A model generated the notes under the pieces. That model saw only the letters and a program-made list of their open reading frames with translations. It was not told the DNA's origin and searched no databases. A program made the translations under genes and the position numbers. DNA of 22,713 nucleotides from a bacterium (lineage in GTDB: Bacteria > Planctomycetota > B15-G4 > JADJEK01). Numbering within the stretch: position 1 is the stretch's first letter; every line of letters starts with the position of its first letter. Location of the stretch: positions 1-22,713 of the forward strand of contig JAUIEL010000023.1 of NCBI GenBank assembly GCA_030428825.1, read 5' to 3'. Below, piece by piece: positions 1 through 7,112 of the stretch.

Positions 1-16
1 GCGGCGGGAGCTTGAC

Positions 17-1339
17 GTGAGCGGACGCGGGGCGCGAGACAGCGAACGGTGCACCTTTTGCGACAAGCCGAAGCGGCAGGTCGCCAGCCTCATCGCGGGT
101 CCGCCCGGCGTCTACATCTGCAACGAATGCGTCGAGCTCTGCAACACGATCCTGTTCGAGGACGCGGGCCGACGCACGCCCGGCGCCACCCCGGCGGCGG
201 CGCGGAACGAGCCGTCGCCCGCGCTCGCCGGTGACCTCCCCGCGCCGGCCGAGCTGAAGTCGCTGCTCGACGAGTACGTCGTCGGGCAGGACCACGCCAA
301 GAAGGTCCTCTCGGTCGCGGTCTACAACCACTACAAGCGCCTGAACGCCGGCGCGGCCGCGGCCCGCGAGGGGAAGGCGCCGGAGGTCGAGCTCGAGAAG
401 TCGAACATCCTCCTGATCGGTCCGACCGGCTCGGGGAAGACGCTCCTCGCGCGGACCCTGGCCCGCATCCTCCGGGTCCCGTTCGCCATCGCCGACGCCA
501 CCACGCTGACCGAGGCGGGGTACGTCGGCGAGGACGTCGAGAACATCGTGCTGAAGCTGGTCCAGGCCGCGAACTACGACGTCCAGCGGGCGCAGCAGGG
601 GATCGTCTTCGTCGACGAGATCGACAAGATCGCCCGGACCACCAACAACGTGTCGATCACGCGCGACGTGTCGGGCGAGGGCGTCCAGCAGGCGCTCCTG
701 AAGCTGCTCGAGGGGACGGTCGCGAACGTCCCGCCGCAGGGCGGCCGCAAGCACCCCGAGCAGAACTACATCCAGGTCGACACGAAGGACGTCCTGTTCA
801 TCTGCGGCGGCACCTTCACGCACCTGACCGACATCATCGCCCGCCGGATCGGCCGGAAGGCGATCGGGTTCATCCCGGACGTCGGCGGCGCCGAGAAGGG
901 GAATCCGCAGGCCGGGATCGACGAGATCCTCCGCGAGGTCCAGACCGAGGACCTCATCGAGTTCGGGATGATCCCCGAGTTCATCGGCCGGTTCCCGATG
1001 ATCGCGTCGCTCGACCCGCTCCGGGTCGACGACCTGGTCGCCATCCTGACCGAGCCGAAGAACGCGATCGCCAAGCAGATCTGCCGCATGTTCGAGCTCG
1101 AGGGACACGAACTCGAGTTCACCGACGAGGCGCTCCGGACCGTCGCCGAGATCGCGCTCCGGAAGGGGACCGGCGTCCGCGCCCTCCGCATGATCATCGA
1201 GGAGCGGATGCTCGACGTCGTGTTCCGCCTCCCCGAGCGGGAGGAGCCGACGCGGTTCGTCGTCACGCGCGAGTTCCTCGAGCGCGAGGCGCCGATCACG
1301 ACCGTCCCGATCTCGGAGCTCCGACGCGAGAGCGCGTGA
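17..1339 (+). CDS. clpX: ATP-dependent Clp protease ATP-binding subunit ClpX
   Basis: ClpX is the AAA+ unfoldase that recognises tagged substrates and threads them into the ClpP peptidase in the cytoplasm. The 440-residue product has every hallmark in order: an N-terminal four-cysteine zinc-binding domain (C12, C15, C35, C38), Walker A GPTGSGKT at 135-142, the GYVGEDVE pore loop, Walker B with VDEID at about 199-203, an RKHP (RKH-type) loop, the EFIGRFP region with the arginine finger, and the GVRALR sensor-2 motif. Length is normal for the family (about 420-440). The start is a GTG with a GGCGGGAG Shine-Dalgarno at 3-10. clpP is often directly upstream and would lie outside the window. rlmN follows after one base, so the two are probably co-transcribed. 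Identification is secure. Confidence 0.98.
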   Translation: MSGRGARDSERCTFCDKPKRQVASLIAGPPGVYICNECVELCNTILFEDAGRRTPGATPAAARNEPSPALAGDLPAPAELKSLLDEYVVGQDHAKKVLSVAVYNHYKRLNAGAAAAREGKAPEVELEKSNILLIGPTGSGKTLLARTLARILRVPFAIADATTLTEAGYVGEDVENIVLKLVQAANYDVQRAQQGIVFVDEIDKIARTTNNVSITRDVSGEGVQQALLKLLEGTVANVPPQGGRKHPEQNYIQVDTKDVLFICGGTFTHLTDIIARRIGRKAIGFIPDVGGAEKGNPQAGIDEILREVQTEDLIEFGMIPEFIGRFPMIASLDPLRVDDLVAILTEPKNAIAKQICRMFELEGHELEFTDEALRTVAEIALRKGTGVRALRMIIEERMLDVVFRLPEREEPTRFVVTREFLEREAPITTVPISELRRESA

Positions 1340-1340
1340 C

Positions 1341-2426
1341 GTGACCGCGCTCCCGGGCGAGCGTCCCTGCCTGACCGACCTCGCCGTCGACGGCTACGAC
1401 GTCCTCCTCGACCTCGAGGGGGCGCGCCGTTTCCACCCCGCCAGCGTCCGCCGCTGGGTCCTCGCCCGCGGCGTGCGCGACGTCGACGCGATGACCGACC
1501 TGCCGAAGGCGTTCCGGGCCGCGCTCGCGGACGCGTGGGACGTCCGGCGGACGCGCCTCGCGCTCGCCTCCGACTCGGACGACGGCACCACCAAGCTCCT
1601 GCTCGAACTCCGGGACGGGCAGACGATCGAGTCGGTGCTGATCCCGGAGGGGGACCGCCTGACGCTCTGCGTCTCGACGCAGGTCGGCTGCGGCGTGCGG
1701 TGCGCCTTCTGCGCCAGCGGGCTGCTGGGGGTGGTGCGCGACCTGACGTCCGGCGAGATCGTCGAGCAGTTCCTCGAGGCGCGCGCCCTCGCCGCCGAAC
1801 GGGGCCGCCCCCTCACGAACCTCGTCCTCATGGGCGGCGGCGAACCGCTGAACAACTTCGCCCACGTCCGGACCGCGCTCGAGGCGCTGATCCACGCGGA
1901 CGGCGCGGCGTTCGGCGCCCGGCGGATCACCGTCTCGACGATCGGGATCCCGAAGAAGATCGACCGCCTCGAGGAGCTCGGCAAGCAGGTGAACCTCGCC
2001 ATCTCGCTCCACGCGCCGAACGAGGCGCTCCGGGGCCGGCTGATCCCGGGGCTCGACCGCGTGCCGCTCGACGACGTCCTCGCCGCCGCCGGCCGGTACT
2101 TCCGCCGCACCGGCCGGGAGATCACGTTCGAGTACGCGGTGCTGAAGGGGGTGAACGACTCCGTCGAGTGCGCGGAGGAGCTCGCCCGCCGGCTGAAGGG
2201 GGTGCGGGGGAAGGTGAACCTGATCCCGTGGAACCCGGTCGCCGACCTCCCGTTCGACCGGCCCGACGACGCGGCGGTCGACGCGATGGTCCGCACCCTC
2301 GAGGCGCGCGGCGTCCGGACCACCGTCCGGCGGAGTCGGGGACGCGACATCGACGCCGCGTGCGGACAGCTCCGCCGCCGGTTCCCGACCGGCGACGCCG
2401 TCCGCGAGCGCGACGCCCGCCGCTGA
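1341..2426 (+). CDS. rlmN: RlmN/Cfr-family 23S rRNA (adenine-C2) methyltransferase, probably RlmN
   Basis: RlmN is a radical SAM enzyme that methylates C2 of A2503 in 23S rRNA and A37 in some tRNAs. The 361-residue product carries the cluster motif C117-x3-C121-x2-C124, the resolving cysteine C110 exactly seven residues before the cluster as in RlmN, and the C-terminal methyl-carrying cysteine C341 in DIDAACGQL. It also has ISLHAPN and NLIPWNP. The usual MGMGEPL reads MGGGEPLNN, and the usual RNLT reads RDLT; these are mild departures that could mean a divergent RlmN clade or a paralogue. The GTG start lies one base after the clpX stop, so translation is probably coupled. The gene ends one base before the stop of the converging lipoprotein gene, leaving no room for a conventional terminator. 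Confidence 0.93.
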   Translation: MTALPGERPCLTDLAVDGYDVLLDLEGARRFHPASVRRWVLARGVRDVDAMTDLPKAFRAALADAWDVRRTRLALASDSDDGTTKLLLELRDGQTIESVLIPEGDRLTLCVSTQVGCGVRCAFCASGLLGVVRDLTSGEIVEQFLEARALAAERGRPLTNLVLMGGGEPLNNFAHVRTALEALIHADGAAFGARRITVSTIGIPKKIDRLEELGKQVNLAISLHAPNEALRGRLIPGLDRVPLDDVLAAAGRYFRRTGREITFEYAVLKGVNDSVECAEELARRLKGVRGKVNLIPWNPVADLPFDRPDDAAVDAMVRTLEARGVRTTVRRSRGRDIDAACGQLRRRFPTGDAVRERDARR

Positions 2427-2427
2427 C

Positions 2428-2985
2428 CTACGCGCCGGGGGGCGGCGCGGGGGTCGACGGGAGTCCGCGCTCCCGCTCGCTCCGGAGCACCGCGAGCGCC
2501 TTCGCCCACGCCCGCCGGTGCCGGTCGGCGGCCGCGCGTCCGCTCGCGTCGGCGGGGAACGGACCCTGCTCGAGGCGGACCCGGACGCCCCCCGGCGCCT
2601 CCTCGGCGGTCAGGCGGAGGCGGGTCTCCGGCGCGCCCGCGAACGGATCGAGCCGGACGAGGAGCCGCCGGTCCGGGTCGTGCTCCAGGAGCTCGCCGGT
2701 CGCCGCGGCGCCGTGCGTCGGCCACGCCAGCTCGAATCGGGGGTTCGCCGCGCTCGGGAGGCGCACCTCCTCGGCGAGCCATCGCTCGAGGCTCGCCTCG
2801 CGGAACAGCCCGGCGGGGAACGTCTCGCCGGCGACGAGCACCGAGAGCCGGACCTCCCGCGCCGCGCCGTCGGCCGTCGCGACCACTCCACCCTCGAGGG
2901 TCGAGCCGGCGAGCGGGTCCTCCGCCTCGGTGCGGGCGAGGCAGGCGGCGAGCACCAGCGGCAGGGCGAACGCGAGACGCCTCAT
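2428..2985 (-). CDS. Putative small lipoprotein of unknown function
   Basis: I do not recognise the family. The 185-residue product begins with a short basic segment (MRRL), a hydrophobic stretch and a lipobox LAAC with the lipidatable cysteine at residue 15, so it is probably an exported lipoprotein. The mature part is beta-rich in appearance, with alternating hydrophobic positions and many charged residues, and has no motif I can name. The ATG overlaps the TGA stop of the upstream TPR gene (ATGA), which decides this start over longer in-frame alternatives further upstream. The pair is therefore probably translated as a unit. The gene converges on rlmN with a one-base gap between stop codons. 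Confidence 0.8.
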   Translation of the reverse strand: MRRLAFALPLVLAACLARTEAEDPLAGSTLEGGVVATADGAAREVRLSVLVAGETFPAGLFREASLERWLAEEVRLPSAANPRFELAWPTHGAAATGELLEHDPDRRLLVRLDPFAGAPETRLRLTAEEAPGGVRVRLEQGPFPADASGRAAADRHRRAWAKALAVLRSERERGLPSTPAPPPGA

Positions 2986-3299
2986 CCCTCGACCTCCTCC
3001 AGCAGCTCGTCGATCTCGACGATCGGGTCGTCGTGCCCCTGCGCGACGGCGAGCTCGCGCGCCCGGGTCAACGCCTCGCGCGCGCCCGGCGCGTCGTCCC
3101 GCTCGAGGCGCGTACGACCGAGGTAGACCCAGGCCATCATCCAGTCCGGCTTCATCCGGACCGCCGCCTCGAACGCGGGCGCGGCGTCGTCGAGCCGCCC
3201 CGCCTCGAAGCACGCGCGTCCGAGCGTGAACCGGGCCAGCTCGTCGTCCGGCGCGGCCTCGACCCGAGCCCTCCACGTCGCGATCTTCTCTTCGTTCAT
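2982..3299 (-). CDS. Small tetratricopeptide-repeat protein
   Basis: This 105-residue, all-helical cytoplasmic protein has about two TPR-like helix-turn-helix units (residues about 20-52 and 54-88), with the usual small/large pattern in LARFTLGRACFEAGRLDDAA and AWVYLGRTRLE. It closes with an acidic helix. Proteins like this usually act as small scaffolds, but no partner is evident beyond the lipoprotein gene it overlaps by four bases. No Shine-Dalgarno precedes the ATG. A TACGAT hexamer ends six bases before it, which would fit a leaderless transcript. Confidence 0.85.
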   Translation of the reverse strand: MNEEKIATWRARVEAAPDDELARFTLGRACFEAGRLDDAAPAFEAAVRMKPDWMMAWVYLGRTRLERDDAPGAREALTRARELAVAQGHDDPIVEIDELLEEVEG

Positions 3300-3305
3300 C
3301 CCGCG

Positions 3306-3311
3306 ATCGTA
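3306..3311 (-). promoter_or_regulatory. Candidate -10 box (TACGAT) of the TPR-lipoprotein operon
   Basis: On the minus strand TACGAT reads from 3311 to 3306 and is followed by six bases and the ATG at 3299. That puts the expected transcription start at or next to the start codon. No convincing -35 box lies 16-18 bases upstream. Inference from sequence only. Confidence 0.35.
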
Positions 3312-3341
3312 CCGTCCTCGACGCGGCCCCGAGACGAGGAC

Positions 3342-3367
3342 GGGGGCGATCGAGCTCGATCGCCCCC
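3342..3367. terminator. Perfect 26-bp palindrome between two minus-strand operons; terminator or operator
   Basis: The left arm GGGGGCGATCGAG (3342-3354) is followed directly by its exact complement CTCGATCGCCCCC (3355-3367). As RNA it would form a stem of about 11 bp with a 4-base loop, 26 bases after the stop of the HEAT/PDZ gene. That is a sensible place for a terminator of the accA-sigma operon. There is no T-run after it on either strand, so it is not a textbook rho-independent terminator. It also sits about 45 bases upstream of the TPR gene start and could be a dimer-protein operator. Confidence 0.5.
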
Positions 3368-3393
3368 CGGTCCGCCGACGGTCGCCGGTCGCG

Positions 3394-4575
3394 TCAGACG
3401 TTCCGACGCAACACGCGGCGCGTCCCCTCGCGGATCACCTCGACCTCGACGCCGTCGGAGTCGCTCGCCTCCAGGCCGGCCCGGACGTCGGCCGGCGAAC
3501 CGACCTCGACCCCGCCGACCTCCACGAGGATGTCGTTCCTCCGGACGTCGAGTTCGTCGGCCAGGCTCCCCGGCACGACCTGCTCGACGAGGAGCCCGAT
3601 CCCCGGGTCGAGCGCGACGTGCGCCCGGAGCGGGTCTCCCTCCTCGATCGCGCGGACCGACACGCCGAGCCGCGGCCCGCCGACCTGGCGCAGCGCCGAG
3701 CCCGGGTCGCTCCAGGGCTGGATCGACCGCGGCATCCGGAACCCGCCGCCGAAGCCGCTCCCGGGGCCGAACCCCGGACCGACGCGCAGGCCGAAGCCGC
3801 TCCCCGGGCCGCCGAAGACGTCGAAGTCGAGCCCGAGCCCCTTCGCCACCTCCGGGTACTCCGCCTTGAACTGCTCCATCGACTCGGCCTCGACCGTCTC
3901 CTCGGTCCGCTCGCCGTCGCGGTCGCGCGTGATCTTGGCGGTCACGTGCCCGTCGGCGTCGACCTTCAGCTCGTAGCCGGTCGAGCCCTCGGCGTCGGAG
4001 CGGAACGTCCGGAACGACCCCTGGGCGCCGGGCGCCGCGCCGAGCCCGCCGCCGAACGCGCCCCGCCCCTCGAGCATCCCCTTCATCCAGGTGTCGAGCT
4101 GGCGGTTCCACTCCTCGATCTCGGCGTTCCACTGCCGGTGCCACGCGTCGGCGTCGCCGTCCCGCGCGTCCCCCTCCTCGCCTCCCGCGAACGGGAACGG
4201 GCGGAGGCGCGGGAACGCCGGCATCGAGGTTCCGCCCGCGTCCGGGCGACCGAACCGGTCCTTCAGCCGGAGCCCGCCCTCGGCGTCGGCCGTCTCGAGC
4301 CGCTCGAGGAGCCGGTCGACGGCGTCCTTCACGCGGGGGTCCTTCGTCGACACCGCGCTCTCGAGCGCGGCGCGGGCCTCTTCGCCTCGCCGGGCCAACT
4401 CGTCGAACGCCTCGTCCCGCTCGAATCCGGAGTCGGAGCCGAGCGATTCGATGAGCGCCGCGACGTCCTTCGCGCGGACGGTCTCGGCTTCGGAACGCGC
4501 CTCCTGGAAGCCGAGGAGGAGCAGCAGCGCGGGGACCGCGCCGAGGATCAGCATTCGGCCGTTCACTTGCGTCAT
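3394..4575 (-). CDS. Secreted or membrane-anchored HEAT-like/PDZ domain protein
   Basis: The 393-residue product has an N-terminal hydrophobic segment (residues about 7-22, GRMLILGAVPALLLLLGF), an amphipathic HEAT-like helical region (about 28-75), a long low-complexity Gly/Arg/Asp/Trp-rich middle including a GPGSGFG-type glycine-rich patch (about 255-295), and a C-terminal PDZ domain from about residue 300. The PDZ domain is recognised by RLGVSVRAI, then GLLVEQVVPGSLADE, then RRNDILVEVGG. PDZ domains bind C-terminal tails, and here the protein probably acts in the periplasm. The start ATG is preceded by GGGAGG at 4583-4588. It follows the HtrA-like gene by 83 bases and is last in the sigma-factor run, which suggests an envelope-stress role. 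No protease domain is present, so it is an adaptor or sensor at most. Confidence 0.8.
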   Translation of the reverse strand: MTQVNGRMLILGAVPALLLLLGFQEARSEAETVRAKDVAALIESLGSDSGFERDEAFDELARRGEEARAALESAVSTKDPRVKDAVDRLLERLETADAEGGLRLKDRFGRPDAGGTSMPAFPRLRPFPFAGGEEGDARDGDADAWHRQWNAEIEEWNRQLDTWMKGMLEGRGAFGGGLGAAPGAQGSFRTFRSDAEGSTGYELKVDADGHVTAKITRDRDGERTEETVEAESMEQFKAEYPEVAKGLGLDFDVFGGPGSGFGLRVGPGFGPGSGFGGGFRMPRSIQPWSDPGSALRQVGGPRLGVSVRAIEEGDPLRAHVALDPGIGLLVEQVVPGSLADELDVRRNDILVEVGGVEVGSPADVRAGLEASDSDGVEVEVIREGTRRVLRRNV

Positions 4576-4658
4576 GGTTCGCCTCCCGGGTCGGGGTTCG
4601 AGTGTGGTGTCGGTCTCCGGCCGTCCCGCGCGACGCCGGCCCGGCCCCTCGGCCGTGG

Positions 4659-5768
4659 TCAGCGGGCGCCGACGACCAGTCGGAGCGTGCGCTTCTCGCC
4701 GCCCCGCACGACGACGAGCTCGACCTGCTCGCCGACATCGAGGGAACGGACGAGCCCCCCGAAGTGTTGGAGTCCGCGGACCGGCTCGGCGCCGAACCGG
4801 ACCACGACGTCGTGCATCCGCAACCCCGCGTTCATCGCCGGCGAGCCCTGGAAGACCCTCTCCACGAGGATCCCCTGCTCGGGGGCGAGCCGGAGCTGCG
4901 ACTTCAGCACGTCGTCCTCGATCGGCCGGACCCGGACCCCGACCCACGGACGGTCTCCGGTCACGGGCGCGGCGGCCTCCGCGTACGCCTCGATCATCCG
5001 CCGAGCGATGCCGAGCGCTGTCTCGATCGGCAGCGCGAACGAGATCCCCTGCGGCTCGACCGTGCTCGTCACCTCCGGCTGGCCGAGGTAGCGCGTGAGC
5101 ATCACGCCGAGGACCCGCCCGTCCGCATCGGCGATCGGTCCCCCCTGGTCGCCCGGGTTCATCGCCATCGAGACCTGCAGGAGGTCCGTCATCTCGACGC
5201 CGCGGACGTCGATCGTCCGGCCGACGCCCGTCACGTGCCCGGCGGTGACCGTCGTGCCGAGCCCGAACGGATTCCCGAGGGAGAAGACCGGCAGCCCCGG
5301 CTCGACCTCGTCGGCCGGGGCGACCGCGAACGTCGCCTCGCGGGGCGCGACCAGCCGCACCACGCCGACCGCGGTCTCGGGGTCGTACCCGACGACGTCG
5401 CAGAGGGTGATCTCGCCGTCGTCGGTCTCGGCCGAGACGAGGTCCGCCTCGATCAATGCGTCCCCCATCGTGAGGACGTGCCCCCGGTCGTCGATCAGGA
5501 GCCCGGAGATGGAGGTCAGCGTCGCTCGCCCGGTGCGCGACTGGAGGTCGACCCCGCTCGGCCGGTGCTCGACCAGGAGGCGGACGTAGGCGGGGCGGAC
5601 GGCGGCGACCGCCTCGCGGAGGTCCCCCGTCGCCCCCGTCGACGGCGCGACGGCGGACGGCGTCCGGACGGGCCGGGGCGCGGCCGGCGCGTCGGGCGCG
5701 AGGAGTCCGAGGAGGGCGACGATCCGGCAGCCGGCGGCGAGGAGATCGGATCCGGGACCGGGCGGCAC
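4659..5768 (-). CDS. HtrA/DegP-like trypsin-fold protein with PDZ domain, catalytic triad lost (pseudoprotease)
   Basis: The 369-residue product aligns with the HtrA layout: an N-terminal hydrophobic export segment, a chymotrypsin-fold domain (about 60-255) and a C-terminal PDZ domain (about 275-365; GILVERVFQGSPAMNAGL). All three catalytic positions are changed. The TNAH-type motif reads TMGD (His to Asp103), the DPxTD-type motif reads DPETA (Asp to Ala133), and the NSGGP motif reads DQGGP (Ser to Gln208). The spacing of 30 and 75 residues between these positions equals that of the triad in mature DegP (105, 135, 210), so the alignment is firm. GNPFGLG and the other structural motifs are intact, arguing against decay. 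The GTG start has GGGAG six bases upstream and lies 11 bases after the anti-sigma stop. It probably senses or binds unfolded envelope proteins without cutting. Confidence 0.85.
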   Translation of the reverse strand: MPPGPGSDLLAAGCRIVALLGLLAPDAPAAPRPVRTPSAVAPSTGATGDLREAVAAVRPAYVRLLVEHRPSGVDLQSRTGRATLTSISGLLIDDRGHVLTMGDALIEADLVSAETDDGEITLCDVVGYDPETAVGVVRLVAPREATFAVAPADEVEPGLPVFSLGNPFGLGTTVTAGHVTGVGRTIDVRGVEMTDLLQVSMAMNPGDQGGPIADADGRVLGVMLTRYLGQPEVTSTVEPQGISFALPIETALGIARRMIEAYAEAAAPVTGDRPWVGVRVRPIEDDVLKSQLRLAPEQGILVERVFQGSPAMNAGLRMHDVVVRFGAEPVRGLQHFGGLVRSLDVGEQVELVVVRGGEKRTLRLVVGAR

Positions 5769-5779
5769 GGGAGGCTCCC

Positions 5780-6343
5780 TCAGAAGTCGTTCCGCTGGCT
5801 GACCGGGACGATCCGCGCCGGCGGGATCGAGTCGGTCCCCTCGTGGCGGACCGGACCGACGAGCCGCAGCTTCGCCGGCGTCCCCTGCGGCAGCACGAAC
5901 CGGTGCGCGCCGGTGACGTCGTCGGGCGTGTACGAGACCGGCTGGACCCGCGGACCGGCGCCGGCGCCGGAGGCCGGCGAGCCGACGTCGCCGAGGAAAC
6001 GCAGGCCGACGGTCCCCATCACCAGGAACCCCGCCGCGAAGGCGAGGGCGTAGCGCCCCGCCCGCGAAGCGCGCGTCCGGAGCGGGGTCGGGTGCGGAGC
6101 GAGCGGCCCCGGCGGCGCGGCGGCCACCTCGTCGAGGATCGACTCGAGGAGCCCCGAGGGCGCGGGCGCCGTCGAGGGGGCCCGGACCGGATCGAGGACC
6201 GCGAGGGTCTCGGCCCAATCGCGCATCTCCCGGTAGCAGGAGAGGCAGCCGGTGACGTGGTGGTCGACCCAGCGCTTCCGTCCGGCGTCGAGGTCGTTGC
6301 CGACGGCGAGCGGGATCAGCTTCCTGATGCGCTCACAGCTCAT
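5780..6343 (-). CDS. Anti-sigma factor with ZAS-type zinc finger and one membrane segment
   Basis: This product of 187 residues begins with a zinc-binding anti-sigma domain: H29-x3-C33-x2-C36 with C3 as the likely fourth ligand. A Pro/Ala-rich linker follows, then a single transmembrane helix at about 97-115 (ALAFAAGFLVMGTVGL), and an extracytoplasmic C-terminal part of about 70 residues. Proteins of this class hold an ECF sigma factor inactive at the membrane. Its ATG lies inside the last codons of the sigma-factor gene (11-base overlap), which is the normal sigma/anti-sigma arrangement and supports both start and pairing. How it is released is unclear, because the HtrA-like neighbour lacks catalytic residues. 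Confidence 0.92.
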   Translation of the reverse strand: MSCERIRKLIPLAVGNDLDAGRKRWVDHHVTGCLSCYREMRDWAETLAVLDPVRAPSTAPAPSGLLESILDEVAAAPPGPLAPHPTPLRTRASRAGRYALAFAAGFLVMGTVGLRFLGDVGSPASGAGAGPRVQPVSYTPDDVTGAHRFVLPQGTPAKLRLVGPVRHEGTDSIPPARIVPVSQRNDF

Positions 6344-7058
6344 CGTCGAACTCCCTCCGGTCGGAACGGCTCTCGCGCCGCTCCCATTCTTCCTTGAAGT
6401 ACTTGCGGGCCATGTGGAGGCGCCACCGGACGGTGGCGTGCGACGAGCCGACGATGCCGGCGATCTCCTTGCAGGACAAGCCGTTCAGCTCCCGGAGGGC
6501 CATCACGGTCCGGTACTTCTCCGGAAGTCGCTGGAGGACCGCCCGGACCTCGCGCGCGGTCTCGCGCTGCTCGAGGCCGCCGTCCGGCGCCGAGCCGAGC
6601 TCGCCGTCCGCCGGCGGCTCGCCGACGTCGTCCAGCGCGACGCTCCTCGCCTTGGAGACCTTCCGGATCCGGTCGATCGAGAGGTTCACGACGATGCGGT
6701 AGAGCCACGTGTAGAAGTTCTGGTTGAAGTCGAATCGGTCGAGCGCGCGGTAGACCCGCAGGAACGCGTCCTGCGTCACGTCCTTCGCCTCCTCCTGATC
6801 GCTCAGGAGGCCGTAGGCGACCCAGTAGGCGCGGCCGTGGAACCGCTCGACGAGCTCCGCGAAGGCGGACTCGTCGCCGGCCTGGCAATCCCGGATGATC
6901 TCGCCGTCGGTCCGCTCGCCGGGGGCGAGCGGGCTCTCGGCGCGGGGGCGCAGGCGCGGGGAGCTGGCGATCGGCACGGGGTTCTCCGTTCCGTTCCGGG
7001 GAGGACGAGGCTCGGTTTCCGCCCCACTCCGGGGGGGATTCGACGGTCGCTCTTCCAT
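6333..7058 (-). CDS. ECF-family (RpoE-like) RNA polymerase sigma factor
   Basis: The product has about 241 residues from the ATG at 7058, or 247 from a GTG at 7076. A variable Pro/Arg-rich N-terminus of about 55 residues comes before sigma region 2 (QAGDESAFAELVERFHGRAY, then DVTQDAFLRVYRAL and FYTWLYRIVVNLSIDRIRK). Region 4 follows, with a helix-turn-helix (LPEKYRTVMALRELNGLSCKEIA, then SSHATVRWRLHMARK). It lacks region 3, as ECF factors do. It directs transcription of a stress or envelope regulon, probably including its own operon. It overlaps its anti-sigma gene by 11 bases. A strong AAAGGAGG lies just after accA on this strand (7102-7109), but no start codon stands at the right distance from it, so the start remains open between 7058 and 7076. 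Confidence 0.92.
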   Translation of the reverse strand: MEERPSNPPRSGAETEPRPPRNGTENPVPIASSPRLRPRAESPLAPGERTDGEIIRDCQAGDESAFAELVERFHGRAYWVAYGLLSDQEEAKDVTQDAFLRVYRALDRFDFNQNFYTWLYRIVVNLSIDRIRKVSKARSVALDDVGEPPADGELGSAPDGGLEQRETAREVRAVLQRLPEKYRTVMALRELNGLSCKEIAGIVGSSHATVRWRLHMARKYFKEEWERRESRSDRREFDDEL

Positions 7059-7112
7059 ACGTCCGGGTCCGCTCACTGTGAGTCCGCTCTTCGGCCGGAA
7101 GCCTCCTTTCGG

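Noticed and set aside
4602..6053. Plus-strand open frame opposite the HtrA-like gene
   Set aside because: Shadow of the real minus-strand gene; the peptide is dominated by Arg, Asp and Pro.
7102..7109. Strong Shine-Dalgarno-like AAAGGAGG on the minus strand after accA, taken as a sign of an unlisted small gene
   Set aside because: No ATG, GTG or TTG lies 5-12 bases downstream, so no gene can be supported; it may assist sigma-factor translation.
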